Assembly (NCBI RefSeq): GCF_036169555.1
Contig: NZ_CP108032.1
Location: forward strand, 1,550,001 to 1,614,000
DNA from: Streptomyces sp. NBC_00306
Lineage (GTDB): Bacteria > Actinomycetota > Actinomycetes > Streptomycetales > Streptomycetaceae
Direction of reading: 5' to 3'
DNA length: 64,000 nucleotides
Under the pieces are notes generated by a model, which saw nothing but the letters and a program-made list of their open reading frames with translations, ran no database searches and was not told the origin of the DNA. Positions 1 through 7,939 of the stretch are shown here, piece by piece; the first letter of the stretch is position 1, and each line of letters begins with the position of its first letter. A program made the translations under genes and the position numbers.

Positions 1-125
1 CGGCAGCGGAAGACTCCAGGCGATCGACCGCTTTCAGGTGCGGTCGGCCGCGTCCCGGGTATGGCCGTCCCTCCCCGTGCGCAGGATGCTTCTGGCAGAA
101 GCGGATTTAACGGGGAGGGGCAGTC

Positions 126-1457
126 ATGCCGGACATGAGCGTGGGGCCGTATCAGGACATCACCTTCGACCAGGACGGCGATGTCGACGCCGTGCAGCGC
201 GACCGGCTGAGGGCCATGAACGTCACCGATCTGGTGATGTTCGCGCACGGCTGGAACAACACGCCGTCCGTGGCGCGCCGGCTCTGTTCGGCCTTCTTCG
301 CGCCCTTTCCGGGGCTCGCGTCCCCTTCGGCGCGGCTGGGGTACGCGGGGGTCGTCTGGCCCTCGATGAGGTTCACCGACGAGCCGGTGCCCGACTTCGG
401 CCCGTCGGCCGTCGCGGGACCGGTGGAGACCGTCCCGGGGCGGGCCGGCCCCGGTGCGGTGGCGCTCGACGCGGCGACACAGCAGGCCCTGACGGGTCTC
501 TTCCCCGGGCACGGGGCGACCGTGGCACGGCTCGCGCGACTCCTCGACGAGCAGCCCGAGTCGGAGGCCGCGTTCGCCGAGTTCGGCAGGCTGGCACGGC
601 AGTTGGCCGAGGTGCCCGCGGGCGGACTGGAGGCCGGCTTCACGGAGGACCTGCCCAAGGACGAGCGGGGGCCCGCCGCCGTGCTGTACGAGGACGCTCT
701 GTCGCTGTGCCGGCAGTTCACCCTGGCACTGGAGGAGACGGAGCTGGTGGCGGACAAGGAGGCCGCCGACGCCACCTTCGCCCTCGGAGGCGGGCTGACG
801 AAGGTGTGGAAGGGCGCGAAGGAGTTGCTGCGCCAGACCACGTACTACGCCATGAAACGGCGCGCGGGGACCGTGGGCGAGCTGGGCCTCGGGCCTCTGC
901 TCGGACAGCTCGCCCGCACCTCCCCCGACATGCGCGTCCATCTCGTCGGTCACAGCCAGGGCGCCCGGCTCGTCGCGTTCGCGCTGCGCGGGCTGCCGGA
1001 CGGCGCCGGCAACGTGAAGTCGGTGACGCTCCTCCAAGGTGCCTTCTCCCACTACGCGTTCGCGCCGAGCCTGCCGCACGCGCCGCAAAACTCCGGTGCG
1101 CTGCGCACCATGGAGGAGCGCGTCGACGGTCCGCTGGTGGCCTGCTACTCCCGGCACGACAGCGCTCTGGGGGTGATCTATCCGCTGGCCTCGCGCCTCG
1201 CCGGCGACGACGCGACCGCGGCCGGTCTGGACAAGCGCTGGTGGGCGCTGGGGCACGACGGCATACAGGGCGTGAAGTCCACGGCCCGGCTCACCCTGGA
1301 CGAGGCGCTGGCGCGGGGGGTACCCGCCTCCGGCTGCGTGAGTGTGGACACGGCGGCCGTCGTGCGCCGCGGCGGACCGCCGTCGGGCGCGCACAGCGAC
1401 ATCTGCCACCGGGAGCTGGCGGAGGTGGTCCTGACGGCGGGCCGTCTCGAACGCTGA
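126..1457 (+). CDS. Alpha/beta-hydrolase-like protein
   Basis: Encodes 443 aa with no signal peptide, so probably cytoplasmic. Two hydrolase hallmarks are visible: an HGW segment near residue 41 after a hydrophobic strand, which fits an oxyanion-hole loop, and a GHSQG nucleophile elbow with Ser277. A C-terminal His-rich stretch (HSDICH, near residue 425) could supply the catalytic His. The middle (residues 95-240) is Ala/Glu-rich and matches no family I know. A strong ribosome binding site (GGGGAGGGG) precedes the ATG. The substrate is unknown; lipase, esterase or a structural hydrolase homologue are all possible. Family assignment is moderate, function is open. Confidence 0.7.
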   Translation: MPDMSVGPYQDITFDQDGDVDAVQRDRLRAMNVTDLVMFAHGWNNTPSVARRLCSAFFAPFPGLASPSARLGYAGVVWPSMRFTDEPVPDFGPSAVAGPVETVPGRAGPGAVALDAATQQALTGLFPGHGATVARLARLLDEQPESEAAFAEFGRLARQLAEVPAGGLEAGFTEDLPKDERGPAAVLYEDALSLCRQFTLALEETELVADKEAADATFALGGGLTKVWKGAKELLRQTTYYAMKRRAGTVGELGLGPLLGQLARTSPDMRVHLVGHSQGARLVAFALRGLPDGAGNVKSVTLLQGAFSHYAFAPSLPHAPQNSGALRTMEERVDGPLVACYSRHDSALGVIYPLASRLAGDDATAAGLDKRWWALGHDGIQGVKSTARLTLDEALARGVPASGCVSVDTAAVVRRGGPPSGAHSDICHRELAEVVLTAGRLER

Positions 1458-1723
1458 GACGACGGACACCGTGTTCTCGAACACAGAAGGGGGAGAAAAC
1501 AAGACGGGATTCCGATCGCCCCGACCCGCACCGATCGCCTTGATCCCGGCGTCGACGGCCTCAACGAAGGGGTCGGACGGAGGCCGGGGCCTCTCGGGAC
1601 CCTGGCCGGAACCGTCGGGAAAGCACCACTGATGGACGCCATTCGATTTTCGATGGAGCCGGATCGGGCACTCGTACGTCCATTCCTCAACGCCGATGTA
1701 CCAGCGACGGAGGTGGCAGTGCG

Positions 1724-2335
1724 ATGGCCGGTTTCCGGAGTCTTGCGAGACAGGTGCGCGACACGCGGTGTGATCTGGCGCTACGGCGCTACTCACTGCG
1801 GAAGTGCCTTGAGCGTTTTGCCCCTTATGGGCACCGGGCGACCTGGGATCACCTGTGCGCACGGCACAGTATCGAGCCCGAGGACCGGGCGCCCGATCCG
1901 GCGCGGCTGGTGGCCGCGCTCGACGAACTGGAACAGGCGCGGGCGGTCTGGCTCGCGTACGAGGAAGGTTTCGCGGACCGCAGGAAGCGTGAGAAGCACG
2001 ACGGACTGCGACGGCCGGCCGCCATCGACGACTGGCACCGGCGGACCTGGGGCGGGAACGGGGTGGCGCGCTGCGACAGCCCGGGAGCCCATCCCTCGGC
2101 ACCCCTGGACGAGGTGCTCCGCCGGCTGATCTCGGCACTGGAGGACGGCCCCCGTGCCGCCTGCCCGGTCTGCGAGGAGACCCATATCGTCTGGCGGCAG
2201 GATCTGGCGAACGAGCCGTGGTTCGGGCCGGTGTGTGCGGGCTGCGGCATCGTGGTGCCGCAGCCCGTTCTGACGTCCGAGGCCGTCGCGGCGGCCAAGC
2301 GGGCGGGACGGCAGGAACTGGCATCCGTGGCCTGA
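1724..2335 (+). CDS. Hypothetical protein with C-terminal zinc-ribbon-like Cys pairs
   Basis: Encodes 203 aa. The start is supported by GGAGG about 10 bases upstream of the ATG. I do not recognise the family. The N-terminal two thirds is charged and probably helical. Near residues 145-175 there are two Cys pairs, CPVC and CAGC, about 23 residues apart, which suggests a treble-clef or ribbon-type zinc site and hence a nucleic-acid- or protein-binding role. It stands alone, separated by 266 bases from the hydrolase gene upstream. Confidence 0.6.
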   Translation: MAGFRSLARQVRDTRCDLALRRYSLRKCLERFAPYGHRATWDHLCARHSIEPEDRAPDPARLVAALDELEQARAVWLAYEEGFADRRKREKHDGLRRPAAIDDWHRRTWGGNGVARCDSPGAHPSAPLDEVLRRLISALEDGPRAACPVCEETHIVWRQDLANEPWFGPVCAGCGIVVPQPVLTSEAVAAAKRAGRQELASVA

Positions 2336-2401
2336 GGGGTGTGGGGGCGGCCTTCGGCGTCGTCCCGCCCCCGCGTGTCGTTGTCAGTGGTGCCCGGCAC
2401 C

Positions 2402-3142
2402 ATGGACCGCATGATCCAGGTCTGTCTGAACGGGAACCGGTCGGCAGCCGACGGCGCCGCCGTGCCGTTGACCCCGTCCGCCCTGGCCGAGTCCGCGGCC
2501 CTTGCCGTCGCCGCGGGCGCGGCCGATGTGCATGTGCACCCGAAGACGCCCTGCGGCGAGGACACCCTGTCGCCCCGGGTGGTGGCCGAGGTGCTCACCG
2601 CGATCCGGTCCGTGGTCGGCGTGCCGGTCGGGGTGACGACGGGCGCCTGGGCGGAACCGAACCCGGCGCGCCGGGTGCGGCGGATCCGTGACTGGACCGT
2701 GCTGCCCGACCATGCCTCGGTGAACTGGCACGAGGAGGGCGCCGAGGAGGTCGCGGCCGCGCTGATGGAGCGCGGCGTGGGCGTGGAGGCGGGCATCTGG
2801 TCCGGTACGCGCGGAGCGTCGCGCTTCCGCTCGTCCGCCCTAGCCCCGCGGGTGCTGCGCGTCCTCGCGGAGGTCACGGACACGGACGCGTCGACGGCGT
2901 CCGCGACGGCCGGCGCCCTCCTGGACGAACTGGACGGCGCCCATGGCCTGCCGGTGCTGCTGCACGGCGAGGACGGCGGCGCCTGGCCGGTGCTGCGGCT
3001 GGCCGGCCGGCTTGGCCTGGACACCCGTGTGGGCCTGGAGGACGTCCTGGTGCTCCCCGACGGTGGCGCGGCCGCGTCCAATGCCCAACTGGTGGCCCGC
3101 GCCCGGGCCTTCGGCCCGGATGCTGCCCGCAGCCCTGGGTGA
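2402..3142 (+). CDS. DUF849/BKACE family protein (putative beta-keto acid cleavage enzyme)
   Basis: About 246 aa. The N-terminus (MIQVCLNGNRS) and the HVHPK motif near residue 43 match the BKACE (DUF849) family: zinc-dependent TIM-barrel enzymes that condense beta-keto acids with acetyl-CoA, where the HxH pair binds the metal. It is shorter than typical family members (about 270-310 aa), and the usual C-terminal NGxE segment is present only in degenerate form (GLEDVLVLPDG). Its substrate cannot be read from the sequence. Starts at 2402 (ATG GAC CGC) and 2411 (ATG ATC CAG) are both plausible; neither has a clear ribosome binding site. Confidence 0.75.
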   Translation: MDRMIQVCLNGNRSAADGAAVPLTPSALAESAALAVAAGAADVHVHPKTPCGEDTLSPRVVAEVLTAIRSVVGVPVGVTTGAWAEPNPARRVRRIRDWTVLPDHASVNWHEEGAEEVAAALMERGVGVEAGIWSGTRGASRFRSSALAPRVLRVLAEVTDTDASTASATAGALLDELDGAHGLPVLLHGEDGGAWPVLRLAGRLGLDTRVGLEDVLVLPDGGAAASNAQLVARARAFGPDAARSPG

Positions 3143-3233
3143 ACCGGCGACCGTAGCAGACACAAAATCACTGGCCCCACCGCAATTGCTCCCCGGAGAG
3201 TGGAGGCGATGAGACACGACCGAGGAGCCTGAC

Positions 3234-4301
3234 ATGTCGACGCTGCGCGTCACCGCCGAACTGCTGACGATCCATGAGCACCCCAACGCCGACGCCCTCG
3301 AACTGGCCCAGGTGGGCCTGTACCGCGCCGTCGTCGCCAAGGGCGCGTACCGCAGTGGTGACATCGCCGTCTACATCCCGGAACAGGCCGTGCTCCCGGC
3401 GCCCCTGATCGAGGAGCTGGGTCTGACCGGCAGGCTCGCCGGAAAGGCGTCCGACCGCGTTAAGGCGGTGCGTCTGCGCGGTGAGCTGTCGCAGGGCATC
3501 GTGTGCGTGCCGAGTGCGCTCGCCGACGTCGATCTGCGCCGGGCGGTGGCGGAGGAGACCGATTTCGCCGAGCGGCTCTCGATCACCAAGTGGTCGCCGC
3601 CGATCCCACCGACCATGAACGGCGAGGTCGAACGGGCTCCCGAACTGCTGCCCTGGGTCGACATCGAGAACATCCAGCGGTATCCGGAGATCTTCGAGCC
3701 CGGCGAGCCGGTCGTCCTGACCGAGAAGCTGCACGGCACGGCCTGCCTGGCCACCTGCACGGCCGCGGACGGCAGGGTCCAGGTCTCCTCCAAGGGCTTC
3801 GGGTCCAAGGGCCTCGCGCTGAAGGAGGATCCGCGCAATCTGTACTGGCGCGCGGTGCTCGGCCACGACGTACCCACGGTCGCCGCCCGCATCGCCGAGA
3901 AGCTGGGCGCGACCCGCGTCGGCATCTTCGGCGAGGTGTACGGCGCGGGGGTGCAGGATCTCGCCTACGGCGCCGACGGCCGTTCGCAGGCGCTCGGTTA
4001 CGCGGTCTTCGACCTGTCGGCGGAGATCGACGGCCAGGTCCGCTGGCTGGACCCGGCCGTCGTGCTCGACGGTGAACTGCCCCTGGTGCCACGGCTGTAC
4101 GAGGGTCCGTACGACGTCGAGACGGTCCTGGGGCTGGCGAGCGGCCGGGAAACGGTCTCCGGCCGCGAACTGCACCTGCGGGAGGGCGTGGTCATCCGTC
4201 CGGTGACCGAGCGCTACAGCCCCGTGGTGGGCGGCCGGGCGATCGCCAAGGCGGTGAGCCCGGCGTATCTGACCCGCAAGGGCGGCACGGAGTACGAGTA
4301 G
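3234..4301 (+). CDS. ATP-dependent RNA ligase, DRB0094/DraRnl (Rnl5) type
   Basis: Encodes 355 aa. The N-terminal 130 residues form an OB-like module. The nucleotidyltransferase domain carries motif I as EKLHGT with the nucleophile at Lys165, the residue number I recall for Deinococcus DraRnl. Motif III follows as GIFGEVYG (near 225), and motif IV as EGVVIRP (near 323). Family members adenylate themselves with ATP and seal nicked duplexes that have an RNA 3'-OH end. Full length compared with the family. It stands 92 bases after the DUF849 gene, and there is no RtcB or PNKP partner nearby. The physiological substrate in actinomycetes is unknown to me. Confidence 0.85.
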   Translation: MSTLRVTAELLTIHEHPNADALELAQVGLYRAVVAKGAYRSGDIAVYIPEQAVLPAPLIEELGLTGRLAGKASDRVKAVRLRGELSQGIVCVPSALADVDLRRAVAEETDFAERLSITKWSPPIPPTMNGEVERAPELLPWVDIENIQRYPEIFEPGEPVVLTEKLHGTACLATCTAADGRVQVSSKGFGSKGLALKEDPRNLYWRAVLGHDVPTVAARIAEKLGATRVGIFGEVYGAGVQDLAYGADGRSQALGYAVFDLSAEIDGQVRWLDPAVVLDGELPLVPRLYEGPYDVETVLGLASGRETVSGRELHLREGVVIRPVTERYSPVVGGRAIAKAVSPAYLTRKGGTEYE

Positions 4302-4336
4302 CAGGTACCGGCCGCTCTTGGGGGGGGTGGCGGAGC

Positions 4337-4373
4337 GAGGGCGGGCCCGACACGGGGGTGCGGGCCCGCCCTC
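4337..4373. terminator. Bidirectional hairpin terminator between RNA ligase and soxR
   Basis: A perfect 13-bp stem (GAGGGCGGGCCCG paired with CGGGCCCGCCCTC) closes an 11-base loop. It sits between two convergent genes. No U-tract is present, as is usual in Streptomyces. Confidence 0.7.
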
Positions 4374-4436
4374 ATCCGTGTCCGGCCGGGAACGGCGCCG
4401 GGCCAGGGGCACGGGCAGGTCAGGAACGCGGCCGGG

Positions 4437-4913
4437 TCAGCCGTTGTCCTTCGCACGGCTGCGCTCGGGGAGCAGCCGGGAGCCCGTCAGTCGCTCACCG
4501 AAGATGTCGTCCGGGTTGGACAGGACGCAGTTCTCCAGCGAGAGACACCCACAGCCGATGCAGTCGGTGAGGTGGTCGCGCAGCCGCCCCAACTGCTGGA
4601 TCCGTTCGTCCAGTTCACTGCGCCAGGCCCGGGAGAGCCGCGCCCAGTCCTCGCGGTCGGGCGTGCGCTCCTCGGGCAGTTCGGCGAGAGCGTCCCTGAT
4701 CGTGGCGAGCGGGATGCCGACGCGCTGCGCCGCCCGCACGAACGCGACTCTGCGCAGTGCGTCCCTGCTGTAGCGACGCTGGTTGCCGGTGGTCCTGCGG
4801 CTGCTGATGAGGCCCTTGGACTCGTAGAAGTGCAGGGCGGACACGGCAGCGCCGCTGCGCGCGGACAACTGGCCGACCGTGAGCTCATGAATCTTCTCGG
4901 GAATCTGTGGCAC
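4437..4913 (-). CDS. soxR: Redox-sensitive MerR-family activator SoxR
   Basis: Encodes 158 aa from a GTG start (VPQIPEK); longer readings upstream overlap the neighbouring promoter. The N-terminal MerR winged helix ([11 protein letters not shown], then HFYESKGLI) is followed by a dimerisation helix. The [2Fe-2S] ligands sit in [12 protein letters not shown]: Cys118, 121, 123 and 129. SoxR is activated by redox-active compounds oxidising this cluster; in Streptomyces it responds to endogenous redox-active antibiotics. It is divergent from the MaoC gene. I saw no canonical SoxR box (CCTCAAG-type dyad) in the intergenic region, consistent with regulation of distant targets. Confidence 0.95.
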   Translation of the reverse strand: MPQIPEKIHELTVGQLSARSGAAVSALHFYESKGLISSRRTTGNQRRYSRDALRRVAFVRAAQRVGIPLATIRDALAELPEERTPDREDWARLSRAWRSELDERIQQLGRLRDHLTDCIGCGCLSLENCVLSNPDDIFGERLTGSRLLPERSRAKDNG

Positions 4914-4965
4914 TCCCCGAAGGCTACTCGTCGATCGTTGACAGGAGCGCGCCCGCCCGACCATG

Positions 4966-4982
4966 CTGAGCAAGCGCTTAGA
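4966..4982. promoter_or_regulatory. Operator-like dyad, copy 1 (soxR-maoC intergenic)
   Basis: TGAGCAAGCGCTTAG at 4967-4981 is an imperfect dyad, CTGAGC-N4-GCTTAG (5 of 6 arm positions). The same 15 bases recur at 6266-6280 upstream of the TetR gene at 5596-6219. It lies about 40 bases upstream of the MaoC start, so it would be the natural operator for that gene. Confidence 0.6.
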
Positions 4983-5019
4983 CAATCGTTTCCGTGCGTG
5001 AGAGGCAGGGACCAGGGAC

Positions 5020-5481
5020 ATGGCCGAGCCGAGGATCTTCACCTCCCCCGACGAGCTGCGCGCCGGCGTCGGCGAGCAGCTGGGGCACAGCGACTGGCTG
5101 GAGGTCGACCAGAAGCGGATCGATCTCTTCGCCGACGCGACCGGTGACCACCAGTGGATCCATGTGGACCCCGAGCGCGCGGCCGGCGGCCCCTTCGGCA
5201 CGACGATCGCGCACGGCTACCTCACCCTGTCGCTGCTGCCGGCCCTCGTGCCGCAGGTGCTGCGCGTCGAGGGCATGAAGATGGGCATCAACTACGGGAC
5301 CAACAAGGTACGCTTCCCCGCTCCCGTGCCGGTGGGCTCGCGTCTGCGCGCGACGGCGGTGCTGCAGAGCGTCGAGGAGGCGGGCGGCGGTGTCCAGGTG
5401 ACGGCCCTGGTGACGGTCGAGCGCGAGGGCGGCGACAAGCCGGTGTGCGTGGCCGAGTCGGTGTCCCGCTACTTCTTCTGA
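5020..5481 (+). CDS. MaoC-family (R)-specific enoyl-CoA hydratase-like protein
   Basis: Encodes 153 aa with a single hot-dog fold. The hydratase-2 signature is visible as [14 protein letters not shown], with the likely catalytic Asp43 and His48, followed by [16 protein letters not shown]. Family members hydrate trans-2-enoyl-CoA or act as thioesterase-like dehydratases in the cytoplasm. It lies between soxR (divergent) and a TetR gene (convergent). The shared 15-bp motif upstream of both this gene and the TetR suggests the TetR controls it. Confidence 0.9.
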   Translation: MAEPRIFTSPDELRAGVGEQLGHSDWLEVDQKRIDLFADATGDHQWIHVDPERAAGGPFGTTIAHGYLTLSLLPALVPQVLRVEGMKMGINYGTNKVRFPAPVPVGSRLRATAVLQSVEEAGGGVQVTALVTVEREGGDKPVCVAESVSRYFF

Positions 5482-5546
5482 TTCTTCGGATTCTTCGGAT
5501 TCTTCAAGGTCACAGCATCCCGCCGCGCCGCGCGGTTCGATGCCCC

Positions 5547-5582
5547 GTGGCGCTCCGGCGCCGCGGGGCCTCCGGGCGCCAC
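5547..5582. terminator. Possible hairpin between convergent MaoC and TetR genes
   Basis: GTGGCGC (5547-5553) pairs with GCGCCAC (5576-5582) around a GC-rich interior that can also fold on itself. Placement just before the 3' end of the TetR gene fits a bidirectional terminator. Alternative pairings exist, so the exact fold is uncertain. Confidence 0.4.
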
Positions 5583-5595
5583 AGGGCAGGCGGGG

Positions 5596-6219
5596 CTACG
5601 TACGCGCGGAGACCATCCGCAGGACGAGGTCGGCGTAGAGCGAGCCGACCTCCTCGGGCGTCCTGGTCCCGCCGGTGTTGAACCACCGCGCGACGTCGAT
5701 GCACAGGGAGAGGACCGCCAGCGTGGTGCCCGGCACGTCCGGGACGTCGAACTCCCCCGCCGCCACACCGTCGTTCAGGATCTCGCGCACGACCGCGTCG
5801 CTGCGGCGGCGCAGTTCCACGATCTCGGTGCGGTGTTCCTCGGAGAGTGCGTCGAGCTCGTACTGCACCACCCGGGCGGTGTTGTGGCGGCCGGCGTGCC
5901 AGCGCACGAAGGAGCTCACGGCGTCGGCGAGCCGCTCACCGGGAGTGGTGCCGCGCGCGGACGCCGCGGACAGCACCTCCAGCGCCCGGTCGTGGCCGAT
6001 TCGGCTGATCCGGTGAAGGAGCTCTTCCTTGGTCTTGTAGTGGATGTAGAGCGCGGCGGGACTCATACCCGCACGGCCGGCGATGTCGCGCGTCGTCGTC
6101 GCGTGATAGCCACGCTCGGCGAAGGCCTCGACGGCGGCGACCAGCAGCTTCCTCGCCGCTTCGGGCGCGACCTCGCCCCACGGCATGTCCTCGCCGGTCA
6201 TGTCCTCCGCCGTACTCAT
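5596..6219 (-). CDS. TetR/AcrR-family transcriptional regulator
   Basis: Encodes 207 aa. The DNA-binding domain covers residues 20-66: AARKLLVAAVEAFAERGYHATTTRDIAGRAGMS and then ALYIHYKTKEELL. The C-terminal ligand-binding region resembles TetR proteins linked to fatty-acid or acyl-CoA metabolism. A 15-bp motif immediately upstream of its own start is repeated upstream of the MaoC gene, which suggests autoregulation and control of that hydratase. The ligand, possibly an acyl-CoA, is inference. Confidence 0.9.
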   Translation of the reverse strand: MSTAEDMTGEDMPWGEVAPEAARKLLVAAVEAFAERGYHATTTRDIAGRAGMSPAALYIHYKTKEELLHRISRIGHDRALEVLSAASARGTTPGERLADAVSSFVRWHAGRHNTARVVQYELDALSEEHRTEIVELRRRSDAVVREILNDGVAAGEFDVPDVPGTTLAVLSLCIDVARWFNTGGTRTPEEVGSLYADLVLRMVSART

Positions 6220-6264
6220 TCACTCGCCCCTTCCGCTCAGCAGCGGGAACACCATACCCCGAGG

Positions 6265-6281
6265 GTGAGCAAGCGCTTAGG
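6265..6281. promoter_or_regulatory. Operator-like dyad, copy 2 (upstream of TetR gene)
   Basis: TGAGCAAGCGCTTAG at 6266-6280 is identical over 15 bases to 4967-4981. It sits 47 bases upstream of the TetR start codon, in the position of an autoregulatory operator. Its right edge overlaps the left end of a hairpin repeat element at 6279-6327. Confidence 0.6.
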
Positions 6282-6327
6282 GTCTGTCGGTTGGATCTTG
6301 CCGGGCCCGATCCAACCGACAGCCCCC
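6279..6327. repeat. Short (49 bp) terminal-inverted-repeat hairpin element
   Basis: The left arm AGGGTCTGTCGGTTGGATC is mirrored on the right as the complement of GGGGGCTGTCGGTTGGATC, with 11 bases (TTGCCGGGCCC) between. The inner 14 bp pair perfectly. The same ends and the same TTGCCGGG start of the interior occur in the 162-bp element at 15977-16138, so this looks like an internally deleted copy of a mobile hairpin repeat. It may also terminate transcription from the gene at 6350-6637, which points toward it. Confidence 0.75.
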
Positions 6328-6349
6328 GGTCTTCGCCGTCTCCAGCGCC

Positions 6350-6637
6350 TCACAGCTTCTGGAACGGGTCGTGCTCGGCGAGCAGTTTCTCCAGCCGTGC
6401 CTGGTCCACACGGCTGACGATCTGCCCTGCCTCCTGGCGGTCCCTGACGACCTTGGCCAGGGTGAAGGCGGAGGTCGTCAGATAGAGGACGGCGATGGCG
6501 AGGAACGCGCGCACCCAGCGGTCGGCGTCCATGGTCCAGATGCCGATCGCGACGGCGCCGAGCGCGATGGCGAAGGAGGCGACGGCCTGCCCGTAGTACG
6601 CGCCGGTGTTCTGCTGCTTGACCTGTGTCTCACTCAT
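6350..6637 (-). CDS. YiaA/YiaB-family small inner-membrane protein
   Basis: Encodes 95 aa from ATG (MSETQVKQQN). Two hydrophobic segments are visible, residues 17-36 and 43-66. The pattern YYGQAVASFAIALG ... WVRAFLAIAVLYLTTSAFTLAKVVRD matches the YiaA/YiaB two-helix domain. The biochemical role of the family is unknown. Readings that start upstream extend into a sequence without coding character. Confidence 0.8.
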   Translation of the reverse strand: MSETQVKQQNTGAYYGQAVASFAIALGAVAIGIWTMDADRWVRAFLAIAVLYLTTSAFTLAKVVRDRQEAGQIVSRVDQARLEKLLAEHDPFQKL

Positions 6638-6723
6638 GGGCCACAGCATCGCGGCCGGCGACCGGGCCCACATGGGCGCTGCTACTCAGCCGCGTACTCA
6701 ACGCAGCACCGGCCCGGGACGGT

Positions 6724-7875
6724 TCAGAACGCGGAGACTCCGGTCAGCGCCCGGCCGATGATCAGCTTCTGGATCTGGCTGGTGCCCTCGTAGAGCGTCA
6801 TCACCCGGGCGTCGCGGACCAGCTTTCCGACGGGGTACTCGTCGATGTAGCCGTAACCGCCGTACACCTGCAAGGCGTTGTTGGCCGCGCGGACGGCCGC
6901 CTCGGAGGCGAAGAGCTTGGCCTGGGACGCGGCGGTGGCGAAGTCCCGGCCCCGGTCGACGAGGTCGGCGACGCGCCAGGTCAGCATCCTGGCCGCCGCC
7001 ACGTCGACGGAGATGTCGCTGATCAGCTCCTGGACCAGCTGGTACGAGGCGATCGACTTGCCGAACTGCTCCCGCTCGCCCGCGTAGCCGACGGCCGCGT
7101 CCAGAGCGGCCTGGCCGATGCCGACACAACCGGCCGCGACCGACATCCGGCCCTTGGCGAGGGCGGACATGGCGATCGAGAAGCCCTTGCCCTCGGGGCC
7201 GAGCAGCGCGTCCTCCGGCACCCGGACAGCGTCGAGGACGAGCTCGGCGGTGGCCTGTCCGCGGAGTCCCAGCTTGCCGTGGACGGTGTGCCGGGCCAGG
7301 CCGGGGCTGTCCGTCGGCACCAGGAAGGCGGAGACGCCGCGATGCCCGGGGGTGTCGTTCGTCCGGGCGAAGAGAAGCACCACATCGGCCCAGGTGCCGT
7401 TGGTGATGAACATCTTGGAGCCGGTGATGACCCAGTCGTCGCCGTCGCGCACCGCGCGGGTGGTGAGGTTTCCGGCGTCGGAGCCGGTGCCGGGTTCGGT
7501 GAGCCCGAAGCAGCCGAGCGCGTCGCCGCTGGTGAGCCCGGGCAGCCAGCGGCGCTTCTGCTCCTCGTCACCCCAGGACGCGATGGTCTTGGCCACCAGC
7601 CCCAGGGAGACGGAGACGATGCCACGCACCGAGGAGTCCCCGCGGCCGAGCTCCTCGGTGACCAGGCAGTACGCGAAGTGGTCGCCGCCCGAGCCGCCGT
7701 ACTCCTCGTCGACGGTCAGCCCGAGGAAGCCCAGCGAGCCGAGCTTCTTCACGATCGACCGGTCGACGCTCTCGGCCCGGTCCCACTCGGCCGCGTAGGG
7801 GGTGACATCGCGGGCCACGAAGTCCTCGGCCAGCTGCCGTACCGCCGCCTGCTCCTCGCTCAGCTCCAGGTCCAT
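6724..7875 (-). CDS. Acyl-CoA dehydrogenase
   Basis: Encodes 383 aa from ATG (MDLELSEEQ). FAD-dependent alpha,beta-dehydrogenation of an acyl-CoA thioester. Signatures: GCFGLTEPGTGSDAG near residue 130, the family's FAD/substrate-binding strand, and the C-terminal YGGYGYIDEYPV followed by MTLYEGTSQIQ with the catalytic base at about Glu363, as in short-chain and isovaleryl-type enzymes. Divergent from a TetR gene, with an operator-like palindrome in the shared promoter. Chain-length specificity cannot be inferred. Confidence 0.95.
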   Translation of the reverse strand: MDLELSEEQAAVRQLAEDFVARDVTPYAAEWDRAESVDRSIVKKLGSLGFLGLTVDEEYGGSGGDHFAYCLVTEELGRGDSSVRGIVSVSLGLVAKTIASWGDEEQKRRWLPGLTSGDALGCFGLTEPGTGSDAGNLTTRAVRDGDDWVITGSKMFITNGTWADVVLLFARTNDTPGHRGVSAFLVPTDSPGLARHTVHGKLGLRGQATAELVLDAVRVPEDALLGPEGKGFSIAMSALAKGRMSVAAGCVGIGQAALDAAVGYAGEREQFGKSIASYQLVQELISDISVDVAAARMLTWRVADLVDRGRDFATAASQAKLFASEAAVRAANNALQVYGGYGYIDEYPVGKLVRDARVMTLYEGTSQIQKLIIGRALTGVSAF

Positions 7876-7893
7876 GCGCCACACCCCACTTTT

Positions 7894-7910
7894 AACTATC
7901 ACTGCTAGTT
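7894..7910. promoter_or_regulatory. TetR operator-like palindrome, copy A
   Basis: AACTA-N7-TAGTT (spacer TCACTGC) lies in the 64-bp promoter shared by the acyl-CoA dehydrogenase and the divergent TetR at 7940. The reverse complement matches the site at 14502-14518 at 15 of 17 positions. It is the best candidate binding site for the adjacent TetR. Confidence 0.75.
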
Positions 7911-7939
7911 TCTTGTCGGCAGGCCCTACTATGTGCCGC

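Noticed and set aside
4914..5019. SoxR box in the soxR-maoC promoter
   Set aside because: Looked for a CCTCAAG-type dyad and did not find one; the dyad present (GCTTAG-type) is better assigned to the TetR.
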